Shown piece by piece: positions 31,736 to 43,282 of a stretch of DNA of 53,426 nt. Source of the DNA: Candolleomyces eurysporus (taxonomy: Eukaryota; Basidiomycota; Agaricomycetes; Agaricales; Psathyrellaceae). Within the stretch, counting starts at the first letter, position 1, and every line of letters begins with the position of its first letter. Made by a program: the position numbers and the translations under genes. The notes beneath the pieces are model-generated. The model was not told the origin of the DNA. It saw only the letters and a program-made list of their open reading frames with translations, and searched no databases. Location: positions 1-53,426 of the forward strand of contig JANBPK010001235.1 in NCBI GenBank assembly GCA_027579435.1, in the 5' to 3' direction.

Positions 31736-31739
31736 AGGG

Positions 31740-32505
31740 GAAGGGGCGTTGCCCAGCTTCCAATATAACAAACTCTTGACATTGCGAAGCAAGTTCATTC
31801 GCAATGGTTGGTTTCCGCGAGACCCCCACCATATCCATATTCTTTGTCGGTGTATATGTCGTAGTAGAGATGGGGTATCAGGGGTAGATGTGGGGACTGT
31901 AAGATGGGCCCAACATAAGGGTCACCAGGACTGCTGATGCTGGAGTAGCCCAATCGGACGAGGGAGGTGGTATACCGAAAGGAAATGTTGACACCATTGG
32001 GCAGCTGACTGCTGCTGCTGTTGTTGGTGGTGCCAGTTTTGCTGTCCATCTTGATTTTCTCGGCTGTAGTCGTATTACTAGCGAGTATAATAGTCCTGCT
32101 GAACGGAGACAGCGACAAGGCGAGAGAGTCGGGCTACCAAGACGACGGTAAGTCAGTTTTTTGAACATTAGAAAAACTCATATACACTGACCTTGACTCC
32201 TTTTCGTAACCTTATTTGCGCCTTTTCTGGCTTCATATGTCAGTTCTCAAGATCGCTGCCACCAACGCGTGAAACTGAAAAATGGGATATTTGCTGGATT
32301 TAGCTGCGAAGGTATTGTTCGAAAGTGCAGGGATACGCATCTCTGCGTTGTCGGAAGTACATAGATACATAATATTCTTTAGGGAATGTCAAGTCCAAGT
32401 AGTCCTGGCGAAACATAGATGAAACGAGGGGGGGTAGCTTTCTACACAACAATAGCTGAGGGAAATGCAATAACGGGTTAAAATCACGAGTAATTAGACC
32501 GACGT
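31740..32505. other. No gene recognised
   Basis: Intergenic sequence between the coiled-coil remnant and the 3' end of the minus-strand F-box-like gene. Small overlapping ORFs on the minus strand (31795-32168) lack domains. Confidence 0.45.
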
Positions 32506-32509
32506 CAAC

Positions 32510-34238
32510 CTAAGCATTGTTTGCCATACTCCAGAGTCCATTTGACGACTTGGTTAGACGTACTGAACCGAGAGTCAGCTGGGAAACGGAAGATATTTCC
32601 GATGGCAAACGCTGGAGAAGGGAGTGGGCAGCAACCTCAGTGCAAGCACTGAGGTCGCTGACATGGAAATTCAAGGATTTCACATCCCTGAACATTCGAA
32701 GGAAGGATGTTATCTCTGGCCGATCTGGCTCGAAGAGGATTCTCGGAGAATCCATGTTTAACCGCAACGCCGATACGCTGCGGANGGGGGGGATTGGTGA
32801 GGAGGTGCAGGGATTGCCAGCACAAGCAACTAAAGCGCCCTCGTTTTGCCTCCGAAAAATGTTGGGTTAAGGATGAGGGGAGGTCGAGCTGGAGCGAGAC
32901 ATCCGTTGGATCTAGCGATCGAAACACAAGATTGATGAGTTGACAAAGATCTTCAAGCTGCTTGCAGAATGTGGATACGCTTGTGTCGTAGAATGAGCAT
33001 GGTGTTAAGTGGACTTCCCTCAGCGTCGACGAGTCGGCCATAGAAATGGATGAGAAGCAAGGGGTTAATGACAGAGTCTTGAGGGGTGGCAAGTGCAAAG
33101 CAATCGGCTCGATGTTGTCAAAGTAAGGATGATAGAACCAGAAGGTATGGAGATTGGTGAATTTTAAGAAAGCGGAATCGGGAACCACAGGCCGATCCGA
33201 GCCAATGTAAAGTAGGGCAAGATAGCCAATAGATGACGTCGGCAGTTTGACGAGGAGTTTGTTTAATTCTTCGGCATTAGTGATGTCGGAAACTAGCAGG
33301 GTCGCATCCGTGCGTGTGCTGAGAAGGGAGAGGAAGAGTTGACACAATGGGTCAAATATGAGACAGCAAACAGGGAGGCGGATCCAGCAAAGATGAGTTA
33401 TGTTGGTTATAGGGGAAAACTGTGGGGGCAAATCCGCAATATCGGTTTGTTTTGGTAAATCTGATCTTCCTGAGGGCTCGTTGTCCAGAGCGGAATCTAC
33501 ATCGAGGTATCCGAAACATGGACCAAGCGAAGTCAAGGTGTGTTGTAGGGCTTGCGGAAGGCGGGGATGAGTGATAAAAATTGAGTAACGTTCGGTGTAT
33601 CGGATCCACACTCGGGTAATCTGAGGCTGATTTTTGAGGAATTTAGAAATGGCGGCTGGGAAATGGTGGATGAAATATAACTCGCACTCGAGGGTGCTCT
33701 TGCTCGAGTGAAAGGGGGGCAAGTCGCGAAGAAGCCTGACTGCTGAAAGAGGGAATTCGCCTTGAATACGAATCTTGGAGCTGCCTTGTGTTAGGCCTAT
33801 GCGCTTCATGTAGCCAAGCAACAGGATCTGCTTGAGTCGGAGATTGACCCTTAGAAGATTCGCGAAATCGTTGGTATCCATCTCGTCTGCGATATTCCCT
33901 AGGATTTCTGCAGGAAGTTTGAGCAACGGGAGCGAGGGTCCATCGTCTGACAGAGCTGTCTGAACTGGGACCATATCCCGACTGGCTTCGTCCGCATCAG
34001 CTCCCTCGTCCGCGCCATCGGTTCCATCTTCTTTATGGATAAGCCAATCTAAATCGGGTTCGGAGTCGTAGTCGACAATAGCAACCTGCCCTAGAGTTTC
34101 CTGGCTGAGGACGGTGTCGCTGCCGACTGTGACGCTGAGATCTTCATGCGGAGGGGGTATAGAAGGAGGTGCAATGCTATCGCCAGGTATCTTAATGGCA
34201 ATGTCAATCGCAGGTAGACTCAAAGGAAGATCGATTGA
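32510..34238 (-). CDS. F-box/LRR-like protein, copy 1
   Basis: Probable substrate-recognition protein of an SCF ubiquitin ligase (family-level inference). The main exon begins after an acceptor at about 34239; the true first exon is upstream (within 34239-34511) and unresolved. The N-terminus is acidic; the F-box-like motif LPLLKLPAEILGNIADEMDT leads into NDFANLLRVNLRLKQI. Leucine-rich irregular repeats follow (FTNLHTFWFY, LHLPPLKTLSLTPCFSS, STLREVHLTP). The frame runs into an intron near 32780-32810 (N at 32785 by a G run). The last exon, in another frame, reads ITSFLRMFRDVKSLNFHVSD and ends LWSMANNA at 32510. The layout matches the paralogue at 40007-41437, whose C-terminal FKFLNLFPSLTTLKFEIMPC aligns with it. 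Confidence 0.65.
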
Positions 34239-34744
34239 CTGACAGAGCGAAATTCAGGTAAGTGAGGAAGTACGAGTACCGCAAAGTCTGCATCCAAGAG
34301 AGCATTCTTCAAAGGCTTAGCATGGAGCTCCGAAAAAAAATAGACGGCTTCTTACGAGAGCCTGGGCGGCGGCGATTAACCCTGGAGGAAAAGGCATTGC
34401 ACATGAGCTGATGAAAGAGGAGAGTGATAGAGCGACAAGAACTTCACCATTCAAGCTATAGGGTGCGAAATCAAGGTCGGCAAATGCAAGACCAAAATCT
34501 GGGAGAGCCACTCACCAGACATGCCTGATTTACCTTCAAGTGGCTGCCTTGTGGTTGTGGACACGAGGTCATTTTATTTTCGAAAAATTCCAGTACCAAG
34601 AAATGAGTGCCAAAACCGACAAATAGCTCCCTGACAACTGGCCACATTCATGAGGTGAGCCATGGACTCAACGATCCGTGTTGGCACCCAACAGACATGG
34701 TGGAAGGGAAAGAGGAGTCACCTTCCCGAACTCTGACCCATATA

Positions 34745-34826
34745 GGGCAGAAGTTCAGGGCCGGGTCTCATCCAGCCTGCCAGCAGTCAGATGATGTGCC
34801 TGTGACCCGGCCCTAAACTGCCACCC
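34745..34826. mobile_element. 82-bp fold-back MITE with TA flanks
   Basis: Arms GGGCAGAAGTTCAGGGCCGG (left) and the complement of CCGGCCCTAAACTGCCACCC (right) form a hairpin, flanked by TA on both sides (34743-34744, 34827-34828) as in Tc1/mariner-type MITEs. GTGACCCGGCCCTAAACTG here is the exact reverse complement of the sequence at 53354-53372. Confidence 0.7.
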
Positions 34827-34829
34827 TAC

Positions 34830-35086
34830 TAGGCGCGGGCACCGCATGATCGGCTTCCTCTTTCCGACCACCACCGTCCAGGCCTGTTTGTGGCCGCCTC
34901 TCCGCCTTGGCCCTCTCTTGACAGCGCCATGCCCCCGACGATAAGGAGATTGGTGGGATGTGGCGTTTTGTCCCTGGATATGACCGTTTTCGGAACAAAG
35001 ACCTCCCCATCCCTATGAAATGGGGAGAGCGGGTATGTTTTTCTGTCCCCCTACGTTCACCTTTCGACTTGCGAATTTCTAGAATC
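34830..35086. other. Upstream region of the WD40 gene
   Basis: No gene seen. The open frame upstream of 35087 (from 34958) is in frame with the WD40 exon but starts without a domain; I prefer the ATG at 35087 because it directly precedes the first WD repeat. Confidence 0.4.
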
Positions 35087-36631
35087 ATGAACTCAAGGCT
35101 TCCGATCTTCCACTGCGCCAGCACCCTCAAGGGTCATACGAAGCCTCTCAACGTCCTCAAGATCAGTCCGGACGGCCGCTTCCTTCTCAGCGGAGGTAGG
35201 CCTTTAACCAGCTCAGGTGGTACCAGCTTACGAACTCATGATGGAATAGCAGACGATGGACAAGTTAAGATCTGGAAGCTCTACTCTGATGGAGCAGGGC
35301 AAGTACCGATGCAGTCGCTTCCCAGCCAAGGCTTTGGGGCGATCTACGCCGCTGCTTGGGCGTCTGGAGGAGAGGCCAAGACCACTATAATTGTTGTTGG
35401 TATGAGCAGTGGCCGAATTTTCGCCTATGTGTGGGACTCTATTGAGGTAAGGACATTTCACTACCTCCTCCATTCTTTCTCTGACCGCTCGATACTCAGT
35501 CTATGTACAAGCTCTCCGACTATCAAGACGCACATAGCAAGCGAGTTGACAACCTTGCGTTCGATCCAACGTTCCGATATCTCGCTACGGCGGGGAATGG
35601 CGAAGTCATCATCTGGAAGCTGAGCACAAAGGGTATGTTATAGCCTTTGCCCCGCGATTCAATTATCTTGACATCAATTTCAGGAACCCTGGAAAAAACT
35701 CAGCTTGCATTGCCTCCTGTCAACAGCGCTGACATATCCCGTATTTTCTTTTACAATAGAGGCTCGACTTTGATTGTATGTTACCGTGAAAATCATTGCT
35801 GGTGAGTCCATGTTATTCGTAATTCGTTCCGAGTTCTTACATTCCGTAGCACGGCATATCAAGTTCATCCCTGGAGTCCGAAGTGGAATGCACAACTCCC
35901 AAGCCGAATGTAGCAGTTATGCGTCTGTTGGCTCAGACAAGCACCTCTTCGTAACAAATTTGTTCGATGGGGTGGATGTTTACAGCTTGCCGCCTCGCGT
36001 TCCAGTCAAACATTACACACATCCCATCCTCCAAAACCGCCCCCTTCAAGTTTCTCCAATCTCCGGAAGCATGGTTGCTATTGGGAGCGAAGATGGACAC
36101 GTCGTAATCTGGAACTGGCGTATGAACGAAAAGACCGAGATTACTCACGCCAGTTGTATGCAACATTTCTTTTGGTACATTAATAATACTGATTATTGCT
36201 AGGTGGTGTCCCAGTACAAGTTGTCGATGTATGTACAACCGGTTCCGTTTGCCCCTTCCTAGCCGCTCACAAATGTTCAGGCCTACGAGCATCAAACCGG
36301 CTTCCTTATCGCCTCGGGCTCTTCCGAGTATGGGACGGAAGCCATCATCAAACTGTGGACTTCTCTTCCTGTATGTCTTCTCCTTCGATGACCTCAGTAT
36401 CCATTTCTGACAGTACCCCAGGACAAGAGATCGACTGACCGTCGAGCCCATTGTGCCGTTCATGGTGATCCAACGGGACCCATCTCGCTCTCAATTCCTC
36501 AGCTTATCATTCTTCTTGTGTTCTGCTTGTACGGGCATAGTATAGTTAGCTACCTTGGTACCCTCACTAACCCCTGGGTCGACTACATTATCCGAGCCTT
36601 CAATTATGTACGCGAAACTCTCTCCCTGTAA
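35087..36631 (+). pseudogene. WD40-repeat protein with C-terminal membrane segment, probable frameshift
   Basis: A multi-exon frame. WD repeats begin at the start (LKGHTKPLNVLKISPDGRFL, then after an intron GDDGQVKIWKL) and continue with IYAAAWASGG, RVDNLAFDPTFRYLATAGNG, EVIIWKL, SMVAIGSEDGHVVIWNW and GFLIASGSSEYGTEAIIKLW. The last exon encodes SLSIPQLIILLVFCLYGHSI, a hydrophobic stretch that could anchor the protein in a membrane, and ends at TAA 36629-36631. Near 35905-35913 the frame before (PWSPKWNAQLPSR) and after (SSYASVGSDKHLFVTNLFDG) differ by one base, with a stop between, so the gene is broken or the base count is wrong. WD40 proteins usually serve as scaffolds; no partner is evident. 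Confidence 0.65.
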
Positions 36632-36792
36632 TTTGTGACGGTCGGACTATTACTATTAGGACATGGCTTATGTAACCATTTCACGTACTAGATAGCTGGT
36701 AATCACTTCCCCTCACTAACCCACATTTCTGTATAGCTGTAGTCTACAGGTCATTTTCTCCTTGATCACCGTCCCATAAAAAATCTCGAGAG

Positions 36793-39375
36793 ATGTCAGC
36801 TAGCAAGGACAGACCTTCAGGGAAGAGGCGAAGACTTGAGGTATATATGTCTCACCCCTCAACTACGCATACTGGGAAGGTACTCATCCGTTGTTCAGGT
36901 GAACAAATTCCTCGACATTGAGGCAGAAGTTAGCTCGGAAGACGAAGTGGAGGATGAAGAAGATAATGACTGTACGTCACACCCACCATGAAATTTAACT
37001 AGCCAGTTCCTAACCCAGATACAGCATTCATAGAGGACGATGATGATCGCAGCGGAGAGCAAGTCCAGATTCGCGAGAGTCCCACTCGGATACAGCTTCG
37101 TGAGCAGGAGGAAGCAGAAGATAGAGCTTTTTGGGCTTCATTCCTCAGTCGTGCTAAGGAACGAGACCTTTCATGGAGGAACCCATCGCGAGATACCTCA
37201 GGAGAAGAAGAAGCGGAGCAAATCTGGTCAATTACGGTTTTTGTAAGTCCCATTTCCAGCTTCATTGTACATTTATTGACATAGAATAGCCAGGGACTGA
37301 GGAAAAGACTGCATCTTGCATCCAACGCCGCCTTGGCGACCCCCGGTGCCCTCCTCTCAGCATGACCTTGTCCTATGGAGACCCCCTGATTCCTGCTCGT
37401 GTGTTCTTCAAGGCGACATCAACCCTTTCCAAAGCACAAAAAATGTTCCTCCACTCAATAGCCAAGTTCAAAAACGATTCGATCCGTCAAGTCGATGCGG
37501 TCGAGTTCCATAATCTCGTGGGGCATGTCACGAATACGAGGTCGGAAAGGAAGTTTGCCTGGGTGCGGGTTCGGCATGGGGTCTACAAGGGCGACATTGG
37601 CCTTATTTATTCCATCAAGATAACCAGATCAGTATGGAAATATGATGTCATCGTCGTACCCAGGACACCGACTGGTCCGACAGAGAAGACAGTTCAAGCA
37701 CCAGACTCTGCGAAAAGGAAAAAATCAACCTTGAGATCGCCTTGCTCTCCGTGTTCCCAGGAGCAGTCCAAAATCCATACACGCAAAAACGTCGAATATC
37801 TAAACGGCCTTCTGTGTTTTAAAAGTTGACGAGAATCATGGTTTTTGTAGTCATTCCAAGTCAACAAGACCTCCAGGATTTCTCGCGCTTGCCTGATCTT
37901 CCGCAGGACGTACTTCAGAAGGCCCTTACTTCAATTTCTATCCAGAACCTGAAGGTCGGCGATAGCGTCAAGGTGGTTAGTGGGGATTGTAGGGGGCAAT
38001 CGGGTGTGCTGACAGTTATCAACAAAGACACTGTCAAAATATTCCTTACCGAACCCGGGATGATTCGGCTTTTCTCCCTCAACGAAATTCGGAAGCACTT
38101 CAGAGTAGGGGATTGTGTAGAAGTGGTTGAAGGTCAGGAAAAGGGTTTCAAGGGGTGGATAATTCAGGTCAACAATGAAGCCAACGAAATTCATGTGCTC
38201 GACCATTACACAATGACTATGGTCCATTGTTTCTTATAGTTACTTGCCCAGTTCCATGCTCACCAGATACACAGAAACCTATTGTCCCCGCATACCTGGC
38301 GTTCCACAGCGCCGATTTTGTAATGCAAGATATGACTGTTGAACCGCTTAGCGTTGAAGAGGCCCGCAGTGACCATATGATGAGGGCAACGATGTGGTTC
38401 GATCCTTACAAGCATCTTGTTGGCAGGCACGTCGTCGTCACAGCAAAAGGTCACTACAAGGGATACATTGGTATAGTCAAGGAGATCTGCCACGATGGTA
38501 TGGCCTGGGTCGAGTTGAGCGCCGTAGCAGGAAGGCAACGTATCCCTCTTGAAACTCTACGAGAGATGTAAGTTTCCTTCTTCTTCAATGGCCACTCTTG
38601 CTGACTGTATTGTGTCATGCAGCACTGAGTCTTACAGCACTGAGTTGAAGCTCGGCCAGGTGGCCGCAAATGCACCTCTTTCCGAGTTACAGAGGGGCTC
38701 TCCCATCGGGGCACTTGTCCCTCCGCCTCCCCCCGAGCCAACTCCGGCTACTCCAGGCTTCAAAACTCCTCAATGGCGACCGGAGGATCAAGGTATATCT
38801 TCTATCTATCATCATCTGGTTGTTTGTGCTCATGTCCAACTTGTAGAGGACAGTGCTTCTTCCTCAAGTCCAACGTGGAACCCGTCGATACCAGATCCGT
38901 TCGGTAAGCCTGCTTCCTGTATAGTGACGATTTGTGACTTATGCTCTTGACAGGTGTGCCACATTGGCTTGGGTATTGCCACCTCTGGACCTCCAGGGAA
39001 CGCTGGCCTTTGCCGAAGAGAATCGTTCTTCGTACTCTTGGGCTCAGCGCGTTTCCTGAACTAAAACAATACGAGGATAAGGCGTGTTATTTCGTGTCTG
39101 GTCATGAGCACAGCTCAGATCATAACATCATGGTTCAAATGCAGGATTGGAACCAGACGATCGTGCGCTTGCCAATTCACAGGGTTACCCCCGTCCATCC
39201 CTCAGTCAAGTTCCAGTACGTTCTGGCGTTCGAAGGTGAACACGAGGGCGAGATGTTCAAGATTATATCCATGGAGAATGACGTTGCAAGCCTGTCCCCG
39301 TCTTGGTCGAAGAAGGCCGTCCCCCCAGCCAAGCGCATCTCCATCAACAAGCTGTCGCTGGTACACATACAGTAA
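36793..39375 (+). CDS. Spt5-like KOW-domain protein, multi-exon
   Basis: Resembles the transcription elongation factor Spt5 (DSIF), whose KOW domains contact RNA polymerase II and nucleic acid. Start ATG 36793; exon 1 ends at 36840 with an intron to 36898. The N-terminus is acidic (EVSSEDEVEDEEDND). A degenerate NGN-like segment follows (ITVFPGTEEKTASCIQRRLG). Then come KOW-type motifs: VRHGVYKGDIGLIYSIK, VKVVSGDCRGQSGVLTVINK, VEVVEGQEKGFKGWIIQVNN and VVVTAKGHYKGYIGIVKEI. A proline-rich segment and a C-terminal part (VLAFEGEHEGEMFKIISMEN) end at 39375. It is shorter and more divergent than a typical essential Spt5, and lies among transposons with no repeat-CTD visible, so it is probably an expanded paralogue rather than the housekeeping gene. 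Confidence 0.72.
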
Positions 39376-39600
39376 ATGTTGAAGTTCTGGTACTGATAAA
39401 CTTATATTACAACTGTCCGTAGTCGATAACAAAAATTTATTGTCCCCTCTTCATATTGTCAAGAGTAAGCACATCGCTGAGTTGACAATCCACAGCCTGA
39501 CTGAATTTCATATTGCGTGAGAGACTTGAACTCTGGAGAGTCCCTTTGTGAGTAGCAGAAGGCATCGAAACTGGACTCGGAGTATCGTCACAACGACTGT

Positions 39601-39640
39601 GCCACCATCCTGCGCCACCATCCTTACAAGGTCCAAGCAC
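39601..39640 (-). repeat. 40-bp direct repeat, copy 1
   Basis: GCCACCATCCTGCGCCACCA followed by TCCTTACAAGGTCCAAGCAC; 38 of 40 bases match 41645-41684. The two copies bracket the minus-strand F-box-like gene at 40007-41437. Confidence 0.75.
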
Positions 39641-39849
39641 AAGGGATTACGACACCAACTCTGAAGGGTGGGCTCAGCACGATAATAAGGCACGTTGCGG
39701 TTGTGGGAGATGTCAGCTACTGTTACCAGACTCCCAGCATCGTTTGTTTGAAATCGTACTCATAGATCTGCAATAATGCCTCCATGAAGACATGCCTCGA
39801 CAAAATTGACGCTCAGACAATGTATAATATTTGAAGACAAGGGAATGGA

Positions 39850-39905
39850 CCCTGCACCAGATGTCGTCTTGACCGTGGACAACGAAAGCCGGCGCAGGTG
39901 AGTAA
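39850..39905 (-). pseudogene. 3' remnant of a further F-box/LRR-like copy
   Basis: On the minus strand this encodes PAPAFVVHGQDDIW, matching the C-terminal HPALACVVHGQEEYY of the gene at 40007-41437. The shared stretch TCTTGACCGTGGACAACG appears at 39867 and 40032. With the 40-bp repeats this points to a tandem duplication followed by deletion. Confidence 0.5.
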
Positions 39906-40006
39906 AGTGACGATGGATGAAGGTAGATTTAATTAAGGAACATGTGATATAGATAGATTTAGTTAGGGGTGGATGGTGTCCCGTTCAATATTTCCACTCA
40001 ACGGAA

Positions 40007-41437
40007 TCAACTGACTCGCGGATAGTACTCCTCTTGACCGTGGACAACGCAAGCCAGCGCAGGGTGGGTTGATGTCAGAGAAGTGTTGAGAGTCTCTAAA
40101 ATACCGTCACAGTGATCGGAGCATCGTGCGGGTCCATTGCAGGCATTGCGGCAGGGCATAATCTCGAATTTCAATGTGGTAAGGCTCGGGAATAGGTTGA
40201 GAAACTTGAATATGTATGTCTGTTGCACAAATGAGATACATTGAATGAGCAAACATTGGCAAAGGCTACTTACATGGACCAAGGGCGAGCAGCAAACCCG
40301 GATGAGTAAGAAGGACACTCCAGTCTCTCCCTCTAGTTGACCGACATCACCTTTGAGGCACGCGCACACTCCTGATTTGGAGTACTCGAGGTGTCTCCAA
40401 AGTTCGGTAGGCATTGCAAGATGCATAGCAACACCTGCCCTATTTTTGAGGAGAGGCACCAAAGATACGAGGAACGTGCGGACTTTCTGGAGCTCGGCGC
40501 AGAAGGAGGTGGAATGGGGAGATGGCCAGTACTGATGAGATTGAATATGAATGGAAGAAAGGTTTGAAGTGTCCATGACTACGTGAGAGAACGTTGGAGT
40601 GAGCCTGATGACCTTGAGAGCTGGGAGATGGAGGATGGACAATTGTTCCTGATGCGCTCCATCGTCGAGGAAGGCAAGTTCTTTGAGGGAAGTAAAGCGT
40701 ACAAGACAGCCTTCATCCAAGGAGAGGCGGGCTTGTAAACGTCCGGAAAAGCTGAGCGTCTTCAAGTTGGTTATTGGATTCAGCTGCCCAGACAGAAGTG
40801 AATAAATACAATCCAGATCGTCCTGCAAGGAGAGCGCACGGATCGAGAAATTGGTCAGCCTACTAACAGGGGAGTATATCAGTTCCTGTAGGAATTGGGC
40901 GACTTTTGGATGTCGAACGCAACGGGCCGAGACGGTGACCGAGGTTAAGGGAGGGGGAAGGAAAGTCGTTAATCTCCACTTCCAGAGATTGAGGTCGATT
41001 GGGGGAGGTCCTTCAGACATGGCCGTTAATCGCAGCCGCTTTCCGACATTATCGCATTTGTCAATTATGCTAAGAAACTTGCAGCTCAAAGGGACCCAGG
41101 TGACGAGGAGGCAGAATGCGTTCTGGAACTGTTCGAGATCCAACAAGTGTTTCTCTTCAGGGATGTAATCAAGGCGGATCCCAGCGACTTCAGTTTGCCC
41201 CCGTATTAAGTTGACGATATCCATGGTGTGGGATATGAAAGGGAACAGGTCACAATGCAGGTACCAGGTCCTTCCCAGCCTAGGAAGCAAGGAGAGCAGA
41301 GGGAAGACTTCACTCGGAGTTTGGTAGCGGAGGTGGACGAATGTGCATAAGCGAGAGGTATCGATCACCCGTAGCTGGACGAGGCGGTCGTAGATAACTG
41401 TCTCCGAACTTGCTTGATTGTCGATGTTGAGGAGCAT
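40007..41437 (-). CDS. F-box/LRR-like protein, copy 2
   Basis: Minus-strand frame of about 476 codons starting MLLNIDNQASSETVIYDRL. I do not see an F-box at this start, so either it is missing or an upstream exon (towards 41690, where a frame begins LGPCTDGGAGWW) supplies it. Leucine-rich segments FTSLKELAFLDD, LHLPALKVIRLTPTFSHVVM and SNLSSIHIQ align with copy 1 (FTNLHTFWFY, LHLPPLKTLSLTPCFSS). A 54-nt GT-AG intron without stops lies at 40220-40273; after splicing, FKFLNLFPSLTTLKFEIMPC follows. It ends at TGA 40007-40009. Likely role by family: substrate recognition for ubiquitination. Paralogous to 32510-34238. Confidence 0.6.
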   Translation of the reverse strand: MLLNIDNQASSETVIYDRLVQLRVIDTSRLCTFVHLRYQTPSEVFPLLSLLPRLGRTWYLHCDLFPFISHTMDIVNLIRGQTEVAGIRLDYIPEEKHLLDLEQFQNAFCLLVTWVPLSCKFLSIIDKCDNVGKRLRLTAMSEGPPPIDLNLWKWRLTTFLPPPLTSVTVSARCVRHPKVAQFLQELIYSPVSRLTNFSIRALSLQDDLDCIYSLLSGQLNPITNLKTLSFSGRLQARLSLDEGCLVRFTSLKELAFLDDGAHQEQLSILHLPALKVIRLTPTFSHVVMDTSNLSSIHIQSHQYWPSPHSTSFCAELQKVRTFLVSLVPLLKNRAGVAMHLAMPTELWRHLEYSKSGVCACLKGDVGQLEGETGVSFLLIRVCCSPLVHVSSLCQCLLIQCISFVQQTYIFKFLNLFPSLTTLKFEIMPCRNACNGPARCSDHCDGILETLNTSLTSTHPALACVVHGQEEYYPRVS

Positions 41438-41644
41438 ATTGAGTGAGCACCATGTGCTGTACGGAATTGCTGAGAGGGCGGTTGGGAGCTATTGAAGAAA
41501 TTCAGCTAAGGCCAGGCGCTGGGTCCGAAACACGTACCAGGGCCAAGGAGCAAGGCGTTATGCAGCGTTCAAGACTGGAAAGAGGAGAAGTATTCCAGCG
41601 GGGATTGCGATAGATAGGTGTACAATGCTTAGCACTTTGACGAC

Positions 41645-41684
41645 GCCACCATCCTGCGCCACCATCCGTACAGGGTCCAAGCAC
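41645..41684 (-). repeat. 40-bp direct repeat, copy 2
   Basis: 38 of 40 bases match 39601-39640. It contains an internal duplication of GCCACCATCC separated by TGC. Confidence 0.75.
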
Positions 41685-41739
41685 GAAGAATACAAGGCAG
41701 CTTCGGAAGCAATATTTCAGCTTCTGTCATCGAGGGGTG

Positions 41740-42960
41740 TCCACTATTTTTTAGGGCAGTTGCCCTCTCATTGGAAGTGAGCTATGCCCTGGGTAAATGA
41801 TTGCCCTATGATTTATGATTTACCCTTGTGGGATGCAGAACTATTAATTACTGGGCCAAATCATGCAATGCAGGCAGGGCAAATCATTGCTGTCAGGGCT
41901 AAATCATTTATGTTAGGCAGGGCAAACCATTGTTGTCAGGGCTAAGCCATTTATGTTAGGCAGGGCAAATCATTGTTGTCAGGGCTAAATCATTTATNTN
42001 AGGCNGGGCAAATCCTTGTTGTCAGGGCTAAATCATTTATGTTAGGTGGGGCAAATCATTGTTGTCAGGGCTAAATCATTTATGTTAGGTGGGGCAAATC
42101 ATTGTTGTCAGGGCTAAATCATTTATGTTAGGCAGTAGCAGTGATTCAGGGCTATTCTCAGGGTCAAATCAACAGTGCCAAAAGGCAGAGAATCATGGTC
42201 TTTGAGTACCAAATCAAAGATGCCAAGTGGCCAAATCATTGATATCAAACTGTGGTGATTCATCCCCTTTCAAGGGCCAAATCACTGACATCAAGCAGCA
42301 GTAATGTACACCCTGTCAAGGGCCAAATCATGAGCATCAAGTGGCAGTGATTCATGCCCTTTCAAGGGCCAAATCATTGACATTGAGCAACAGTAATCTG
42401 TGCTCAGCAGAGGGCCAAATCATCAACCTCAAATTGTATTAATTCACACCCTTTCAAAGGTCAAATCATTGACATCAAGCAGCAGTAATTTTCACCTGCC
42501 AACAGCCAAATCATTGAGATCGAGTGGCAGTGATTCACACCCACTCAAAGGCCAAATCATTGACATCGAGTGATGGTGATTTACCCTCCTGAGAAATCAT
42601 CACCTTTGACTGGTGATGAATCATCTTCCCAAGCAAATCATCAATGTCAAGCTATGGTAATTCATGCCCTCAAACAACAAGGGCCAAATCATTGACATTG
42701 ACTGACAGTGATTTACCCTCCTGAGAAATCATCAACATTGAGCCGTAGTAATTGATGCCCTCAAAATTGTTGACATTGAGTGATCAATGTCGAGCTGTGG
42801 TGAAAGACATCAACATTGGCTGGTGGTGATCTTGACCTGGTCACCATCGATCAACAGTGAATTGTGTCCTCTCAAGGGCTGAATCATGCCCTTTTGGGGG
42901 CCAGATCAACAGCGCCAAACTAAATGACAATGAATCATGTATTGAGGCACCATAATTTAC
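41740..42960. repeat. 1.2-kb minisatellite of AAATCAT-containing units
   Basis: From about 41870 to 42130 there are about six near-identical 43-bp units (GGGGCAAATCATTGTTGTCA, then GGGCTAAATCATTTATGTTAGGC). Beyond this it decays into about 60-bp units of GGCCAAATCATTGACATCAA followed by GCAGTAATTCACACCC to about 42960. It lies just 3' of the minus-strand KDZ transposase, where a transposon's subterminal repeats would be expected, but no terminus or target duplication was found. Ns occur at 41998-42005. Confidence 0.8.
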
Positions 42961-43282
42961 ACTGTATCCAGCCACATTCGCAGTCTAAGCACTGGCAATC
43001 ATCAATACTCACACTTATGGGCACTAATTCTCAATCATGTAAACCTGATACAATTGATACTTAGGATCTTTGAGATCCAACAGAATATTAATAGCAATAG
43101 CATTTCTATTGGTCTGATCGAAGCAGTAATCACCTGTACGTGTACATAGATCATCCGTGCTAAACTGTGCCAAGGACTCAGACAACGTAGGGCATGATGT
43201 CAACGGGCCAGCACTTGACAGCGCCTGGAAACAAGTTGGTCGCATACCAGGATACCGATATAATTTGACAGTCCAATATGAA

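Noticed and set aside
31384..31736. Plus-strand ORFs of 62 and 108 aa as independent genes
   Set aside because: They continue the same decayed Ser-rich sequence after the coiled-coil region; no start or domain supports separate genes.
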